Source of the DNA: Pseudoalteromonas piscicida
GTDB lineage: Bacteria > Pseudomonadota > Gammaproteobacteria > Enterobacterales > Alteromonadaceae
NCBI RefSeq assembly: GCF_000238315.3
Contig: NZ_CP011924.1
Location: 1,404,501-1,468,500 of the forward strand
Direction of reading: 5' to 3'
DNA: 64,000 bases
Below are positions 1 to 8,805 of the stretch, piece by piece. A program made the position numbers and the translations under genes. A model generated the notes under the pieces. That model saw only the letters and a list, made by a program, of their open reading frames with translations, made no database searches and was not told the DNA's origin. How positions within the stretch are numbered: position 1 is the stretch's first letter; every line of letters starts with the position of its first letter.

Positions 1-233
1 GCTTTTGATTGCGACTTATTTAGGGATTTTAGCGCCTTTTTATCAAGCGTTTGCTGTAAAAACTGTTGTTTAGATTGCGCCAGACTATCGCTTAAATCGG
101 TAACTTCAATTTCACCCTTTTTCGATTTTGGTTTTGAGCTTGCTCCCACCATCAAAATAATGACTACTGCAATACCAAAGATAATGGTTACTGTCTTGGC
201 TAGAAATAACCCATATTCAAACAAAAATGCCAA
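1..233 (-). CDS. sohB: Protease SohB, N-terminal part (cut by window edge)
   Basis: Only the first ~77 codons are in the window; the catalytic part lies beyond base 1. SohB is an inner-membrane serine peptidase of the signal-peptide-peptidase (S49) family. The visible part begins with a short aromatic stretch (FLFEYGLFLAKTVT), then a hydrophobic membrane anchor (IIFGIAVVIILMVG) and a lysine-rich segment leading to a GEIEVTDLS-like motif, as in SohB proteins. I chose a TTG start at 233 because an AGGAG box lies six bases upstream and the only nearby ATG is out of frame. Presence of yciK nearby fits the sohB/yciK association seen in other gammaproteobacteria. Identity rests on the N-terminus alone. 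Confidence 0.7.
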   Translation of the reverse strand, partial: MAFLFEYGLFLAKTVTIIFGIAVVIILMVGASSKPKSKKGEIEVTDLSDSLAQSKQQFLQQTLDKKALKSLNKSQSK

Positions 234-290
234 GTCGTTCTCCTCATTGAGCTCATAAAGGGGCCCATTTTTTCAATATAAAATGGACAC

Positions 291-317
291 AAAAAAGGCC
301 GCTAGCTGCGGCCTTTT
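291..317 (-). terminator. Rho-independent terminator of the lipase gene
   Basis: Perfect 6-bp GGCCGC/GCGGCC stem with a 5-base loop, followed on the minus strand by a run of T residues. It lies just past the stop codon of the leftward lipase gene. Confidence 0.8.
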
Positions 318-335
318 ATAGTCTCGAAAAATGTC

Positions 336-2765
336 TTAGTTTGCAACAACATCCGGGTTAGATACTTGTAAAACCAAACCCTTTGACTTCAAGAAGCTTG
401 CAACTTGTGTTTGCATTTCAATTGACGCCGCTGCGTGTCCCGCTGCTGTGCCACCGGCTTTTTCATCAAAACCTGTCGTCAAGATTGAACTATGGTGACC
501 CTGAGAGAACTTCACTACATAACTTCCAGGTGTTCCGTCTTGACTCATTTGCGTTTCACTTGCAGGCATTAAGCCCATGAAACCAGCAAGTGGTAAGCTA
601 CCTGACAAGAAGCTACGTTCTGTTGTTGGAGGAATAACCAAGTCAGCTGTATTGCCATCAACACCACCCGTAACAACGCTCATATATACTGGCGTTTGTA
701 GCGCTTTCACGGAAGCTGCATAGTTAAGTGGATCGGCACTACCTAATGCGGTCTGTGCTGCAAAACCAAACTGCGTCACCGTACCATCAATCAGTGCTAA
801 TGTCGCGGTGTCTCCAGCCGCTTCTAAATTCGCTCTAAACGTTCCATATGCACAAGAAACATATTTGCTTTGATCCGCAGCAAACGTACCACAGTCAGTA
901 ATTGCGCCTTCTTGCAGATAGGCATTAAACGCTTGCGACGCTAGGTTACCTGCAGAGCTTAACACGGAGCCTTGAACAAACGGGCCAAATGATTTTGACT
1001 CAATCAAGAAATTAGCAATGCCCGAGCCACCACTTGCAAGTGCTGCTGACTCAACTTTAAAGAAACCATCAATTGCTGGATTTAATGGCGCATTGGTTTG
1101 AGCAAGGAAGCTTGGGCCTACAACCGAACCCAGTGAGTGACCTAAGTAACTAACTTGCTGGGTATTAAAGTTAACTTGACCGCCAGATGCTAGATTGATG
1201 AAGTTTAAGCCTAAACGTAAACCCATTAAATCTGCTGCTGATTGCTTTAAGTTATCACGCGCAACCAACAACGATGTTAGGTTCATGTAGGACAACACGC
1301 TGCCTGTCGAGGCATTGAAATCATCTGTGCCGTCACCATCGATATCTAAACCGCGAGCACCGTGCATTGGGTGATCAATCGCAACTGTGGCAAATCCAGC
1401 TTGTGTTAATGACAACGTCAAGCCAAGCATGTCTTCTTTTTTACTCGTGATACCATGTTGCAAGATAACAACAGGCCAGCCGCCCTCTGGGCGCTGAGAC
1501 TCATCCGCAGGCATTGTGATTTGCACAGGAACATTAGCAAGCCACTGCTCTTTAGGGATTGGATTGTACTTAGTTAAGAACTTAGTACCGTCTAAGCCTA
1601 AATCTCTCAACTTTCCACCCGAAAGTGTATTACAAGCGATATCATTTGGTTCTGTAGGCTCTGGTAAACCACCAGCTTGCGCTGCATATCCAGCGACAGC
1701 CACCGCGCTGTCGCAACGTGCTTGCCAATAGGTATCAGCTAGCGCAGAGATATCTTTATTTTTTGGTTGTGATAAGTATTGAGGTAGTTGTATTTGACCT
1801 TGCAATAAACGCACGCTTCTAAAAGCTGGTAAAATAGCATCAGGCACTTTTCCTACAAGGGCATCTGCAACGGTGATCACCGGTTGTGCAGGTACAGCGA
1901 CAACAGGATTAGCACCACCTTGTAATTTAGCGGCTAACAATTGCTTAGTCGCCGCCAATGCGTGACCAGTCGACTGTGTCGTCATTGCTGCAGTATATAT
2001 AATCTCTTCTTTACTCACCGAACCCACTGCAGTTACCGCCCCTTCATAGCTACGAATCACAGCCTGTAGCGATTTCTGAGCATCAGTTACCAATGGCGCG
2101 TCTTGGCGCAACAACGTGTAAGTCGAAGAAGCATCTACACTTTGACCTTTTGAGTCCTTAAGACCTTTGGTCAAAACAGTAATATACGTAGTTTCAGGTT
2201 TGAATGGTTTAACTGGGATAATAACTAAACCGTTACCTGTGCTATTAGCCATGGTAACGAAATCACCATCAGGGCCAAATTGTAATTCAGCAATTGGCTT
2301 ACAAGCGATACCTGAAGGCACCTGAGCACAATCTTCGTCGGTTTGTAATGGTCCACCCATTGCAACTTCAAAAATTCGTACAGAGCCCGGAGTTATGACG
2401 CTTTGCGCATCAAGTGTCAAACCATTCGGTGTCGTCATGTCGATAACGTAAGGCATTTGTGTCGACCAACCATCTAAGGCGCCAATCACAATACTAGGGT
2501 TTGCATAGCTTGCACGCGTTACCAGAGGGTTACCTTCACCATCTTTCACTCCTAACATTTCGTCAGGTAGATTTAAGGTACCGTCTTGAGTGCCGGATAA
2601 AAGGATATCGTTTGGAACTGAGATCACACCACCGGATGGATCAAATTTAACAGAAATCGTTGGAGAAACGGGTGTAGTATCATTTTTTACATCTTCTAAC
2701 GTTTCACCGCCTCCACAGCCAGCGAGTGCTGCTGATACTGCGAGTGAGAGTAGCATTTTTTTCAT
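336..2765 (-). CDS. Pla-1/cef-family (VolA-like) surface lipase lipoprotein
   Basis: An 809-residue protein with a lipoprotein signal peptide (MKKMLLSLAVSAALAGC, lipobox Cys17), so probably anchored in the outer membrane. The C-terminal half has an alpha/beta-hydrolase fold: an oxyanion-type VVILQHGI segment near residue 435, then the nucleophile elbow GHSLGS near residue 545. The N-terminal ~300 residues are Gly/Thr/Asp-rich, with a PVKPFKPETTYITVLTKGLKD segment resembling bacterial Ig-like modules. This arrangement matches the extracellular lipase family 'Pla-1/cef', which includes Vibrio VolA, a surface lysophospholipase that releases fatty acids from host or environmental lecithin. The exact substrate is not visible. 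The gene is monocistronic with its own terminator. Confidence 0.8.
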   Translation of the reverse strand: MKKMLLSLAVSAALAGCGGGETLEDVKNDTTPVSPTISVKFDPSGGVISVPNDILLSGTQDGTLNLPDEMLGVKDGEGNPLVTRASYANPSIVIGALDGWSTQMPYVIDMTTPNGLTLDAQSVITPGSVRIFEVAMGGPLQTDEDCAQVPSGIACKPIAELQFGPDGDFVTMANSTGNGLVIIPVKPFKPETTYITVLTKGLKDSKGQSVDASSTYTLLRQDAPLVTDAQKSLQAVIRSYEGAVTAVGSVSKEEIIYTAAMTTQSTGHALAATKQLLAAKLQGGANPVVAVPAQPVITVADALVGKVPDAILPAFRSVRLLQGQIQLPQYLSQPKNKDISALADTYWQARCDSAVAVAGYAAQAGGLPEPTEPNDIACNTLSGGKLRDLGLDGTKFLTKYNPIPKEQWLANVPVQITMPADESQRPEGGWPVVILQHGITSKKEDMLGLTLSLTQAGFATVAIDHPMHGARGLDIDGDGTDDFNASTGSVLSYMNLTSLLVARDNLKQSAADLMGLRLGLNFINLASGGQVNFNTQQVSYLGHSLGSVVGPSFLAQTNAPLNPAIDGFFKVESAALASGGSGIANFLIESKSFGPFVQGSVLSSAGNLASQAFNAYLQEGAITDCGTFAADQSKYVSCAYGTFRANLEAAGDTATLALIDGTVTQFGFAAQTALGSADPLNYAASVKALQTPVYMSVVTGGVDGNTADLVIPPTTERSFLSGSLPLAGFMGLMPASETQMSQDGTPGSYVVKFSQGHHSSILTTGFDEKAGGTAAGHAAASIEMQTQVASFLKSKGLVLQVSNPDVVAN

Positions 2766-2961
2766 TTTATAGGCTCCGACATAATCTTATTATTATTGTG
2801 ATAATTCTCGTTAAATCTATGTAATAGCATTTTTAATAAGACATTAGACCAGTTAAACTTAACTCAAACTTTGTTATTTCGCCAGCCATATTTACAATAA
2901 ATTCGCTAACTTGCTACTGCATTGTGATAAAATAGCCCAAACATCTTAATTGGAGTCCAGA

Positions 2962-3705
2962 ATGCAGACTTATCAAGCTCCTGAAAACGCACTTGCGAAT
3001 AAAACGATACTAGTAACAGGTGCTGGCGACGGCATCGGCCGTGTTGCGGCAATTAATTACGCCAAATATGGTGCAACGGTTATTTTATTAGGCAAAACCA
3101 CCAGTAAACTAGAAGCCGTTTATGATGAAATTGTTAACGCCGGTTACCCACAGCCTGCAATTGTACCTTTAGATTTACGTGGTGCAACCAAACAACACTT
3201 CCGAGACTTGGCTGCCACCATCGAGCAGCAATTTGGGAAGCTTGATGGCTTGCTAAATAATGCGTCTATTTTAGGCTCTTTAGGTCCAATGGAACACTTT
3301 TGCGTTTCAACCTTTGAAAACATAATGAAGGTAAACGTAACAGCCCAAGCGGTGATCACTAAATCGCTATTCCCAGTAATGAGAAAAGCGCCTCACGCTT
3401 CTATAGTCTTTACTTCATCGGGTGTAGGACGCAAAGGTCGCGAGTTTTGGGGAGCATATGCAATTTCTAAATTCGCAACCGAAGGTATGATGCAAACTTG
3501 GGCCGAAGAAGTGGGTAAAACCAATATTCGTATTAACTGCATTAATCCTGGTGCGACAAAAACAAGTATGCGTGCATCAGCATTCCCAGGTGAAGATAAA
3601 GATAAACTAAAAACACCTGAAGAATTAATGCCAACATACTTGTACTTGATGTCTGATGACTCAATCGGAGTTAATGGCCAATCTTTAGATGCCCAAACCT
3701 ACTAA
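2962..3705 (+). CDS. yciK: YciK-family short-chain dehydrogenase (copy 1)
   Basis: A 247-residue classical SDR oxidoreductase. It has the Rossmann cofactor motif TGAGDGIG near residue 20, the structural NNAS motif near residue 100, and the catalytic set of a serine (FTSSGVG), then YAISK with Tyr and Lys. The sequence closely resembles E. coli YciK, whose physiological substrate is not settled. I chose ATG at 2962 because GGAG lies six bases upstream; the in-frame TTG at 2950 overlaps that ribosome-binding site. A bidirectional-looking hairpin follows the stop codon. An identical copy lies at 4455. Confidence 0.85.
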   Translation: MQTYQAPENALANKTILVTGAGDGIGRVAAINYAKYGATVILLGKTTSKLEAVYDEIVNAGYPQPAIVPLDLRGATKQHFRDLAATIEQQFGKLDGLLNNASILGSLGPMEHFCVSTFENIMKVNVTAQAVITKSLFPVMRKAPHASIVFTSSGVGRKGREFWGAYAISKFATEGMMQTWAEEVGKTNIRINCINPGATKTSMRASAFPGEDKDKLKTPEELMPTYLYLMSDDSIGVNGQSLDAQTY

Positions 3706-3716
3706 CTAGTACTTTA

Positions 3717-3750
3717 AAGGCTGCAGATCCACAATTGCAGCCTTCTTTAT
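3717..3750 (+). terminator. Terminator between yciK and gfa (copy 1)
   Basis: Stem AAGGCTGCA / TGCAGCCTT with a 10-base loop and a T-rich tail (TTCTTTATT), between two convergent genes. The second copy is at 5210-5243. Confidence 0.75.
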
Positions 3751-3753
3751 TAT

Positions 3754-4158
3754 TTAATCTCTCGGCAAGGTTTCAAACGCCAGCACTTGCTCTAATTTTT
3801 CATCCCACTTTGCTTTGCTCGCGATAAATAGGTGTGCGGTTGGCGTAAGGCTCGGTGCATCATCTAAGCTACCGGCAGGTACCACTAAACCAACAGGCTG
3901 CTGGTTTGGTAATGCAGAACCACAACAAGCGCAAAAGGCTTTAACGTGCTTAGTATTCGGTAAAGTAAAGCGCGTTATCAACTTTTCGCCCGCGAGCCAA
4001 GTTAGCATTGCATTTTGAAAAAATAAATTCGCAGCATGTGCAGAGCCTGTGTCTTTTTGACAATATTCACAATGACATAGATAAAAGCCCTGCACGTTGC
4101 CCTCTACAAGATATTTAACCTGACCACACAGACAACTACCAGCAAACATCTCTTTCAT
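3754..4158 (-). CDS. GFA-family zinc-binding protein (copy 1)
   Basis: A 134-residue protein of the Gfa fold. Visible cysteine clusters are SCLCG near residue 8, CHCEYC near residue 28 and CACCGS near residue 76; in this family they bind zinc. The name comes from glutathione-dependent formaldehyde-activating enzyme, but many small members have no proven activity, so I assign only the family. ATG at 4158 was chosen over the in-frame ATG at 4164 because GGAG abuts the latter and lies six bases from the former. A formaldehyde pathway (adhC/fghA) exists 55 kb away, but no link is shown. An identical copy is at 5247. Confidence 0.8.
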   Translation of the reverse strand: MKEMFAGSCLCGQVKYLVEGNVQGFYLCHCEYCQKDTGSAHAANLFFQNAMLTWLAGEKLITRFTLPNTKHVKAFCACCGSALPNQQPVGLVVPAGSLDDAPSLTPTAHLFIASKAKWDEKLEQVLAFETLPRD

Positions 4159-4177
4159 TTGCATCTCCTTATCAAAT

Positions 4178-4207
4178 ACAAAAACACCAGCTCACTAGGC
4201 TGGTGTT
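4178..4207 (-). terminator. Hairpin terminator upstream of gfa (copy 1)
   Basis: AACACCAGC / GCTGGTGTT stem with a 7-base loop, followed on the minus strand by TTTTTG. In the original layout it would end the rluB operon; in this copy it has been separated from rluB by the duplication. Confidence 0.65.
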
Positions 4208-4212
4208 TAATA

Positions 4213-4341
4213 CCAATTAGTCTTAATACTTGATCAATTTGAAGGAGCAAACCTGACGCTAACTACGTTAAAAACTTCTCATTTAGAACAACTAAATAGC
4301 AAAATTTTTGCCTTGTTATCGACAAGATTTTCTCGCCTCAA
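4213..4341. mobile_element. Truncated MITE, second family (129 of 156 bp)
   Basis: Same sequence as the complete element at 5706-5861 up to nucleotide 129, then it switches to the sequence upstream of yciK. The missing part is the right terminal inverted repeat. It forms the boundary of tandem duplication 1. Confidence 0.8.
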
Positions 4342-4454
4342 CCAGTTAAACTTAACTCAAACTTTGTTATTTCGCCAGCCATATTTACAATAAATTCGCT
4401 AACTTGCTACTGCATTGTGATAAAATAGCCCAAACATCTTAATTGGAGTCCAGA

Positions 4455-5198
4455 ATGCAGACTTATCAAGCTCCTGAAAACGCACTTGCGAATAAAACGA
4501 TACTAGTAACAGGTGCTGGCGACGGCATCGGCCGTGTTGCGGCAATTAATTACGCCAAATATGGTGCAACGGTTATTTTATTAGGCAAAACCACCAGTAA
4601 ACTAGAAGCCGTTTATGATGAAATTGTTAACGCCGGTTACCCACAGCCTGCAATTGTACCTTTAGATTTACGTGGTGCAACCAAACAACACTTCCGAGAC
4701 TTGGCTGCCACCATCGAGCAGCAATTTGGGAAGCTTGATGGCTTGCTAAATAATGCGTCTATTTTAGGCTCTTTAGGTCCAATGGAACACTTTTGCGTTT
4801 CAACCTTTGAAAACATAATGAAGGTAAACGTAACAGCCCAAGCGGTGATCACTAAATCGCTATTCCCAGTAATGAGAAAAGCGCCTCACGCTTCTATAGT
4901 CTTTACTTCATCGGGTGTAGGACGCAAAGGTCGCGAGTTTTGGGGAGCATATGCAATTTCTAAATTCGCAACCGAAGGTATGATGCAAACTTGGGCCGAA
5001 GAAGTGGGTAAAACCAATATTCGTATTAACTGCATTAATCCTGGTGCGACAAAAACAAGTATGCGTGCATCAGCATTCCCAGGTGAAGATAAAGATAAAC
5101 TAAAAACACCTGAAGAATTAATGCCAACATACTTGTACTTGATGTCTGATGACTCAATCGGAGTTAATGGCCAATCTTTAGATGCCCAAACCTACTAA
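4455..5198 (+). CDS. yciK: YciK-family short-chain dehydrogenase (copy 2)
   Basis: Identical to the protein encoded at 2962-3705, with the same ATG, GGAG box and upstream ~107 bases. If the duplication is real both copies should be expressed, because the duplicated block includes the sequence immediately upstream of the gene. Function as for copy 1: NAD(P)-dependent SDR of unknown substrate. Confidence 0.8.
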   Translation: MQTYQAPENALANKTILVTGAGDGIGRVAAINYAKYGATVILLGKTTSKLEAVYDEIVNAGYPQPAIVPLDLRGATKQHFRDLAATIEQQFGKLDGLLNNASILGSLGPMEHFCVSTFENIMKVNVTAQAVITKSLFPVMRKAPHASIVFTSSGVGRKGREFWGAYAISKFATEGMMQTWAEEVGKTNIRINCINPGATKTSMRASAFPGEDKDKLKTPEELMPTYLYLMSDDSIGVNGQSLDAQTY

Positions 5199-5209
5199 CT
5201 AGTACTTTA

Positions 5210-5243
5210 AAGGCTGCAGATCCACAATTGCAGCCTTCTTTAT
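5210..5243 (+). terminator. Terminator between yciK and gfa (copy 2)
   Basis: Second copy of the AAGGCTGCA / TGCAGCCTT hairpin with T-rich tail. Confidence 0.75.
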
Positions 5244-5246
5244 TAT

Positions 5247-5651
5247 TTAATCTCTCGGCAAGGTTTCAAACGCCAGCACTTGCTCTAATTTTTCATCCCA
5301 CTTTGCTTTGCTCGCGATAAATAGGTGTGCGGTTGGCGTAAGGCTCGGTGCATCATCTAAGCTACCGGCAGGTACCACTAAACCAACAGGCTGCTGGTTT
5401 GGTAATGCAGAACCACAACAAGCGCAAAAGGCTTTAACGTGCTTAGTATTCGGTAAAGTAAAGCGCGTTATCAACTTTTCGCCCGCGAGCCAAGTTAGCA
5501 TTGCATTTTGAAAAAATAAATTCGCAGCATGTGCAGAGCCTGTGTCTTTTTGACAATATTCACAATGACATAGATAAAAGCCCTGCACGTTGCCCTCTAC
5601 AAGATATTTAACCTGACCACACAGACAACTACCAGCAAACATCTCTTTCAT
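5247..5651 (-). CDS. GFA-family zinc-binding protein (copy 2)
   Basis: Identical to the protein at 3754-4158, including start-site context. It carries the three cysteine clusters typical of the Gfa fold. Function remains at family level. Confidence 0.78.
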   Translation of the reverse strand: MKEMFAGSCLCGQVKYLVEGNVQGFYLCHCEYCQKDTGSAHAANLFFQNAMLTWLAGEKLITRFTLPNTKHVKAFCACCGSALPNQQPVGLVVPAGSLDDAPSLTPTAHLFIASKAKWDEKLEQVLAFETLPRD

Positions 5652-5670
5652 TTGCATCTCCTTATCAAAT

Positions 5671-5700
5671 ACAAAAACACCAGCTCACTAGGCTGGTGTT
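5671..5700 (-). terminator. Terminator of the rnm-rluB operon
   Basis: Stem AACACCAGC / GCTGGTGTT followed on the minus strand by TTTTTG. It is the first strong terminator met by leftward transcripts leaving rluB, after they cross the MITE. Confidence 0.7.
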
Positions 5701-5705
5701 TAATA

Positions 5706-5861
5706 CCAATTAGTCTTAATACTTGATCAATTTGAAGGAGCAAACCTGACGCTAACTACGTTAAAAACTTCTCATTTAGAACAACTAAATAGCAAAATTT
5801 TTGCCTTGTTATCGACAAGATTTTCTCGCCTCAAAATAGCTCACTTACATAAGCTAATTGG
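5706..5861. mobile_element. MITE, second family (156 bp, TA-flanked)
   Basis: Begins CCAATTAG and ends CTAATTGG, with TA on both sides, giving an 11-base inverted ATACCAATTAG at the ends. It contains no ORF. A TA target duplication is typical of elements mobilised by IS630/Tc1-type transposases, so it is probably a non-autonomous derivative; no partner transposase is in the window. Confidence 0.7.
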
Positions 5862-5876
5862 TATAAAAAGCTTAAA

Positions 5877-6737
5877 TTACTTTCTTCTTGGGGTTTTAAC
5901 CCTTTGATTGTGCTTTTTCACTGCTTTGCGGATCTTATTAATTTTCGCGCGCTTGTCTTTACGTTTTTCTGGCATGACCGACAACTTAGTTTGCTGCTCG
6001 GCTCTCATGCTTACCGATTTACGTAAGTAGTTAACATCTTCTAATTTTAATTCTTCCCATCCACCTTGTGGCAAACGCTTGTTAAGCTCCAATTTACCAT
6101 AACGGATACGGATCAAACGCGACACTTCAACATCTTGCGACTGCCAAAGACGCCTAACTTCACGATTGCGCCCTTCTGTCAGCGTTACATTGAACCACTT
6201 ATTCAGACCTTCACCACCAAGAGGCTTAATCTTAAGGAATTTTGCAGGGCCGTCTTCTAGCTCAACGCCTTTGGTTAATGTACGCAACGTTTGGTTTGTT
6301 ACTTCACCAAATACGCGAGCAGAATATTCACGTTCGACTTCGTATTTTGGATGCATCAAGCGATTAGCTAGCTCACCATCATTGGTAAAGAGCAACAGGC
6401 CTGATGTATTGATATCTAATCGCCCAATAGCTATCCAACGGTCACCATCTAACTTTGGTAGCCTATCGAATACAGTGCGACGACCTTGAGGGTCGCGACG
6501 AGTACACAGCTCACCTTCAGACTTATGATACATAAGTACGCGACAGATACGCTCTTCTTGCTGCTCTATTTTAACAATATGTCCATCTACACGGATCACC
6601 GAAGTCTCTTCCACTCGGTCTCCTAGCTTGGCAACTTTTCCATCTACACTTACGCGGTTAGACTCAATATACTTTTCCATTTCGCGTCTTGAGCCAACGC
6701 CAGCTCTTGCCAATACTTTTTGTAGTTTTTCACTCAT
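5877..6737 (-). CDS. rluB: 23S rRNA pseudouridine synthase RluB
   Basis: A 286-residue RsuA/RluB-type pseudouridine synthase. An N-terminal S4 RNA-binding domain ([17 protein letters not shown], residues ~3-60) precedes the catalytic domain with the aspartate motif [17 protein letters not shown] near residue 107. A Lys/Arg-rich tail from residue ~245 is typical of RluB and probably contacts rRNA. By homology it modifies U2605 of 23S rRNA. It is the last gene of the operon; its ATG overlaps the scpB stop codon by four bases, indicating translational coupling. Confidence 0.92.
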   Translation of the reverse strand: MSEKLQKVLARAGVGSRREMEKYIESNRVSVDGKVAKLGDRVEETSVIRVDGHIVKIEQQEERICRVLMYHKSEGELCTRRDPQGRRTVFDRLPKLDGDRWIAIGRLDINTSGLLLFTNDGELANRLMHPKYEVEREYSARVFGEVTNQTLRTLTKGVELEDGPAKFLKIKPLGGEGLNKWFNVTLTEGRNREVRRLWQSQDVEVSRLIRIRYGKLELNKRLPQGGWEELKLEDVNYLRKSVSMRAEQQTKLSVMPEKRKDKRAKINKIRKAVKKHNQRVKTPRRK

Positions 6738-7321
6738 TCAGATGGTTCTCTCACAGAAGGATCGTTTAATAACTGTTCTATTTTCTCATTATGTTGTTCA
6801 GGTAATCGAGGTAATTCCCCAAGACCAGATAATGAGAAGTAATCTAAAAATTGTTTTGTCGTTGCATACAATGCAGGCTTACCCGGTACCTCTTTGTAAC
6901 CCACCACTTTTATCCACTCGCGATCTATCAAGCTTTTGATAATATTAGAACTCACGGTAACCCCGCGAACTTGCTCTATTTCGCCTCGAGTGATTGGTTG
7001 TCGGTAAGCAATCAATGCCAAAGTCTCAAGTGTAGCACGTGAGTATTTTGGTGCTTTTTCCTGCCACAGTTTACTTAACCAAGGGCTCAAGCTCGGGCAA
7101 GCTTGAAAACGGTATCCGGTACCAACCTCAACCAGCCTTACACCGCGAGTTTGATAATGATTTACCAGTGTTTCCAGTGCCTGATCAATACGCGGTGATG
7201 ACACGCTGATATCTTCCAGCACGGTTTCTTTTAAGCGCTTTTTAGATAACGGCTTATCTGAAACGAAAATCGCTGCTTCAACTAATTCAACCAGTTGTTC
7301 ATCGCTAACGCGTCTTTTCAT
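6734..7321 (-). CDS. scpB: Segregation and condensation protein ScpB
   Basis: A 195-residue ScpB with paired winged-helix domains; the signature [22 protein letters not shown] lies near residues 101-122. ScpB dimers bind ScpA and the SMC/MukB-like ATPase ring in chromosome condensation. The stop overlaps the rluB start (ATGA). The 53-base gap from scpA contains no obvious terminator, so it is cotranscribed with scpA. Confidence 0.92.
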   Translation of the reverse strand: MKRRVSDEQLVELVEAAIFVSDKPLSKKRLKETVLEDISVSSPRIDQALETLVNHYQTRGVRLVEVGTGYRFQACPSLSPWLSKLWQEKAPKYSRATLETLALIAYRQPITRGEIEQVRGVTVSSNIIKSLIDREWIKVVGYKEVPGKPALYATTKQFLDYFSLSGLGELPRLPEQHNEKIEQLLNDPSVREPSE

Positions 7322-7374
7322 ATTTTATGCTTGAAGATAAAAATGCGGAGTATAGCAGAGGCTGCAGCCATCCC

Positions 7375-8169
7375 CTAGCCTTTTAAATGCAGGTAAATCG
7401 ACGCTGCGGTTGCTGACTGAATATAGTCAACCAATTGCTCCTTAATGAGTTCGAGCATGGCAATAAAAGTAACCACCACACCACTGCGCCCTTCGTCCAA
7501 GGTAAAGAATCGCGCAAATTCTACCGGCTTATCCTGTTCTCGTAGCAATTGCAATATAAAGCTCATACGCTCTCGAGTCGAAAGTGCTTCTGCGGATATA
7601 TGATGGTGCTCAAAGGTCTTGGCTCTAGCCATCACTTCCGACAGCGCCAAAAGTAATTCCCTCAGTTCAATGTCTGGGAATTCTGGCTCATTGTCGGTAC
7701 TACTGTCTACCAGCGCATGAGCGACAAAGATATCACGCTCAACACGAGGGATCTCATCTAAATTCTCAGCGGCTTGCTTAAATTGCTCGTATTCCTGCAA
7801 GCGTCTCACCAGCTCTGCTCTGGGGTCTTCCTCTTCCTCTAACTCTTCGTGTTTTGGTAGTAGCATTCTTGATTTTATTTGTGCCAGCAAAGCTGCCATC
7901 ACTAAGTATTCACCCGCAAGTTCAAGCTGCATGTCCTTCATCATTTCAACGTACTGAACATACTGCTGAGTAATACTAAAAATCGGTAATTCTAGAATAT
8001 CTAATTTATGTCTTTTAATAAGATAAAGCAGTAAGTCCAACGGACCTTCAAAGGTCTCTAAGATAACTTCTAGGGCTTCGGGAGGAATATAAAGATCTTC
8101 CGGCTTTTCAATTACCGCTTCACCGTGTAAAAAAGCTAGCGGTAATTTCTGTTGGAGTGCTTCTGTCAT
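7375..8169 (-). CDS. scpA: Segregation and condensation protein ScpA
   Basis: A 264-residue kleisin. The N-terminal helical domain contains the motif FEGPLDLLLYLIKRHKLDI near residues 40-58, and the C-terminal winged helix includes VVTFIAMLELIKEQLV. ScpA bridges the SMC heads and recruits ScpB. It follows yciO by 11 bases. The N-terminal ~30 residues before the core are longer than in some orthologues but share the frame and an upstream ribosome site. Confidence 0.92.
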   Translation of the reverse strand: MTEALQQKLPLAFLHGEAVIEKPEDLYIPPEALEVILETFEGPLDLLLYLIKRHKLDILELPIFSITQQYVQYVEMMKDMQLELAGEYLVMAALLAQIKSRMLLPKHEELEEEEDPRAELVRRLQEYEQFKQAAENLDEIPRVERDIFVAHALVDSSTDNEPEFPDIELRELLLALSEVMARAKTFEHHHISAEALSTRERMSFILQLLREQDKPVEFARFFTLDEGRSGVVVTFIAMLELIKEQLVDYIQSATAASIYLHLKG

Positions 8170-8180
8170 CTCAACATGCG

Positions 8181-8801
8181 TTATTCAAAAGGCGACGTAT
8201 CACCACAGCCACGACGCAAAATTTCAATGGTGTCTTCAGACATATCAATAACAGTGGTTGCTTGTTCAATTAAATAGCCACCATGGATGATCAAGTCTAC
8301 GTGCTTCTCAAGACGCATGCGGATATCATCGGGGTCAGACTCAGTAAACTGCTCTCCTGGCAAAATCAAAGAGCATGACATCAAAGGTTCACCTAGTGCT
8401 TCCAACAACGCGCAAGTAATTGGGTTATCAGTCACACGGATCCCGATGGTTTTTTTCTTCTCATTGAGCAAACGACGAGGAACTTCTTTCGTCCCTTTAA
8501 AAATAAACGTGTACGGACCGGGCGTATTATTCTTAATCATCCTAAACATTTGATTATCGACACGGGCATAGGTCGAAAGCTCCGACAGATCGCGGCATAA
8601 AAGAGTGAAGTTATGGTGTTTTTCAATGCCGCGGATCCGCTCTATCCGCTCCTTAGCTTGCTTATTACCGAGGTTGCAACCAATGGCATAGCCGGAGTCG
8701 GTTGGAAACACCACCACGCCACCTTGCTCAATAATATCAGCCGCTTGGCGAATTAAACGCGTTTGCGGGTTATCTGGGTGAATATGAAAAAATTGACTCA
8801 T
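8181..8801 (-). CDS. yciO: YciO, Sua5/YrdC/YwlC-family protein
   Basis: A 206-residue protein very close to E. coli YciO, starting MSQFFHIHPDNPQ. It has the YrdC-fold features FPTDSGYAIGC near residue 32 and KGTKEVPRRLL near residue 103. Related Sua5 proteins make threonylcarbamoyl-AMP for tRNA t6A, but YciO is a paralogue with uncertain or weak activity. ATG at 8801 was chosen because it matches the family start; an in-frame extension to 8876 would run into rnm. It lies four bases after the rnm stop. Bases from 8477 upward are included in tandem duplication 2. Confidence 0.9.
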   Translation of the reverse strand: MSQFFHIHPDNPQTRLIRQAADIIEQGGVVVFPTDSGYAIGCNLGNKQAKERIERIRGIEKHHNFTLLCRDLSELSTYARVDNQMFRMIKNNTPGPYTFIFKGTKEVPRRLLNEKKKTIGIRVTDNPITCALLEALGEPLMSCSLILPGEQFTESDPDDIRMRLEKHVDLIIHGGYLIEQATTVIDMSEDTIEILRRGCGDTSPFE

Positions 8802-8805
8802 AAGC

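Larger units (their letters stand above)
2848..4340. repeat. Tandem duplication 1, copy 1 (1493 bp)
   Basis: This block (yciK, gfa, terminator and the first ~129 bp of a MITE) is repeated immediately at 4341-5833. Offsets of all genes are exactly 1493 and I saw no differences. The left edge is in unique DNA upstream of yciK; the right edge is inside the MITE, where a single A is shared at the junction. It may be a real duplication or an assembly redundancy. Confidence 0.9.
4341..5833. repeat. Tandem duplication 1, copy 2
   Basis: Second copy of 2848-4340. On the right it continues into an intact MITE and then rluB, so this side carries the original downstream context, while copy 1 has the original upstream context next to the lipase gene. 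Confidence 0.9.
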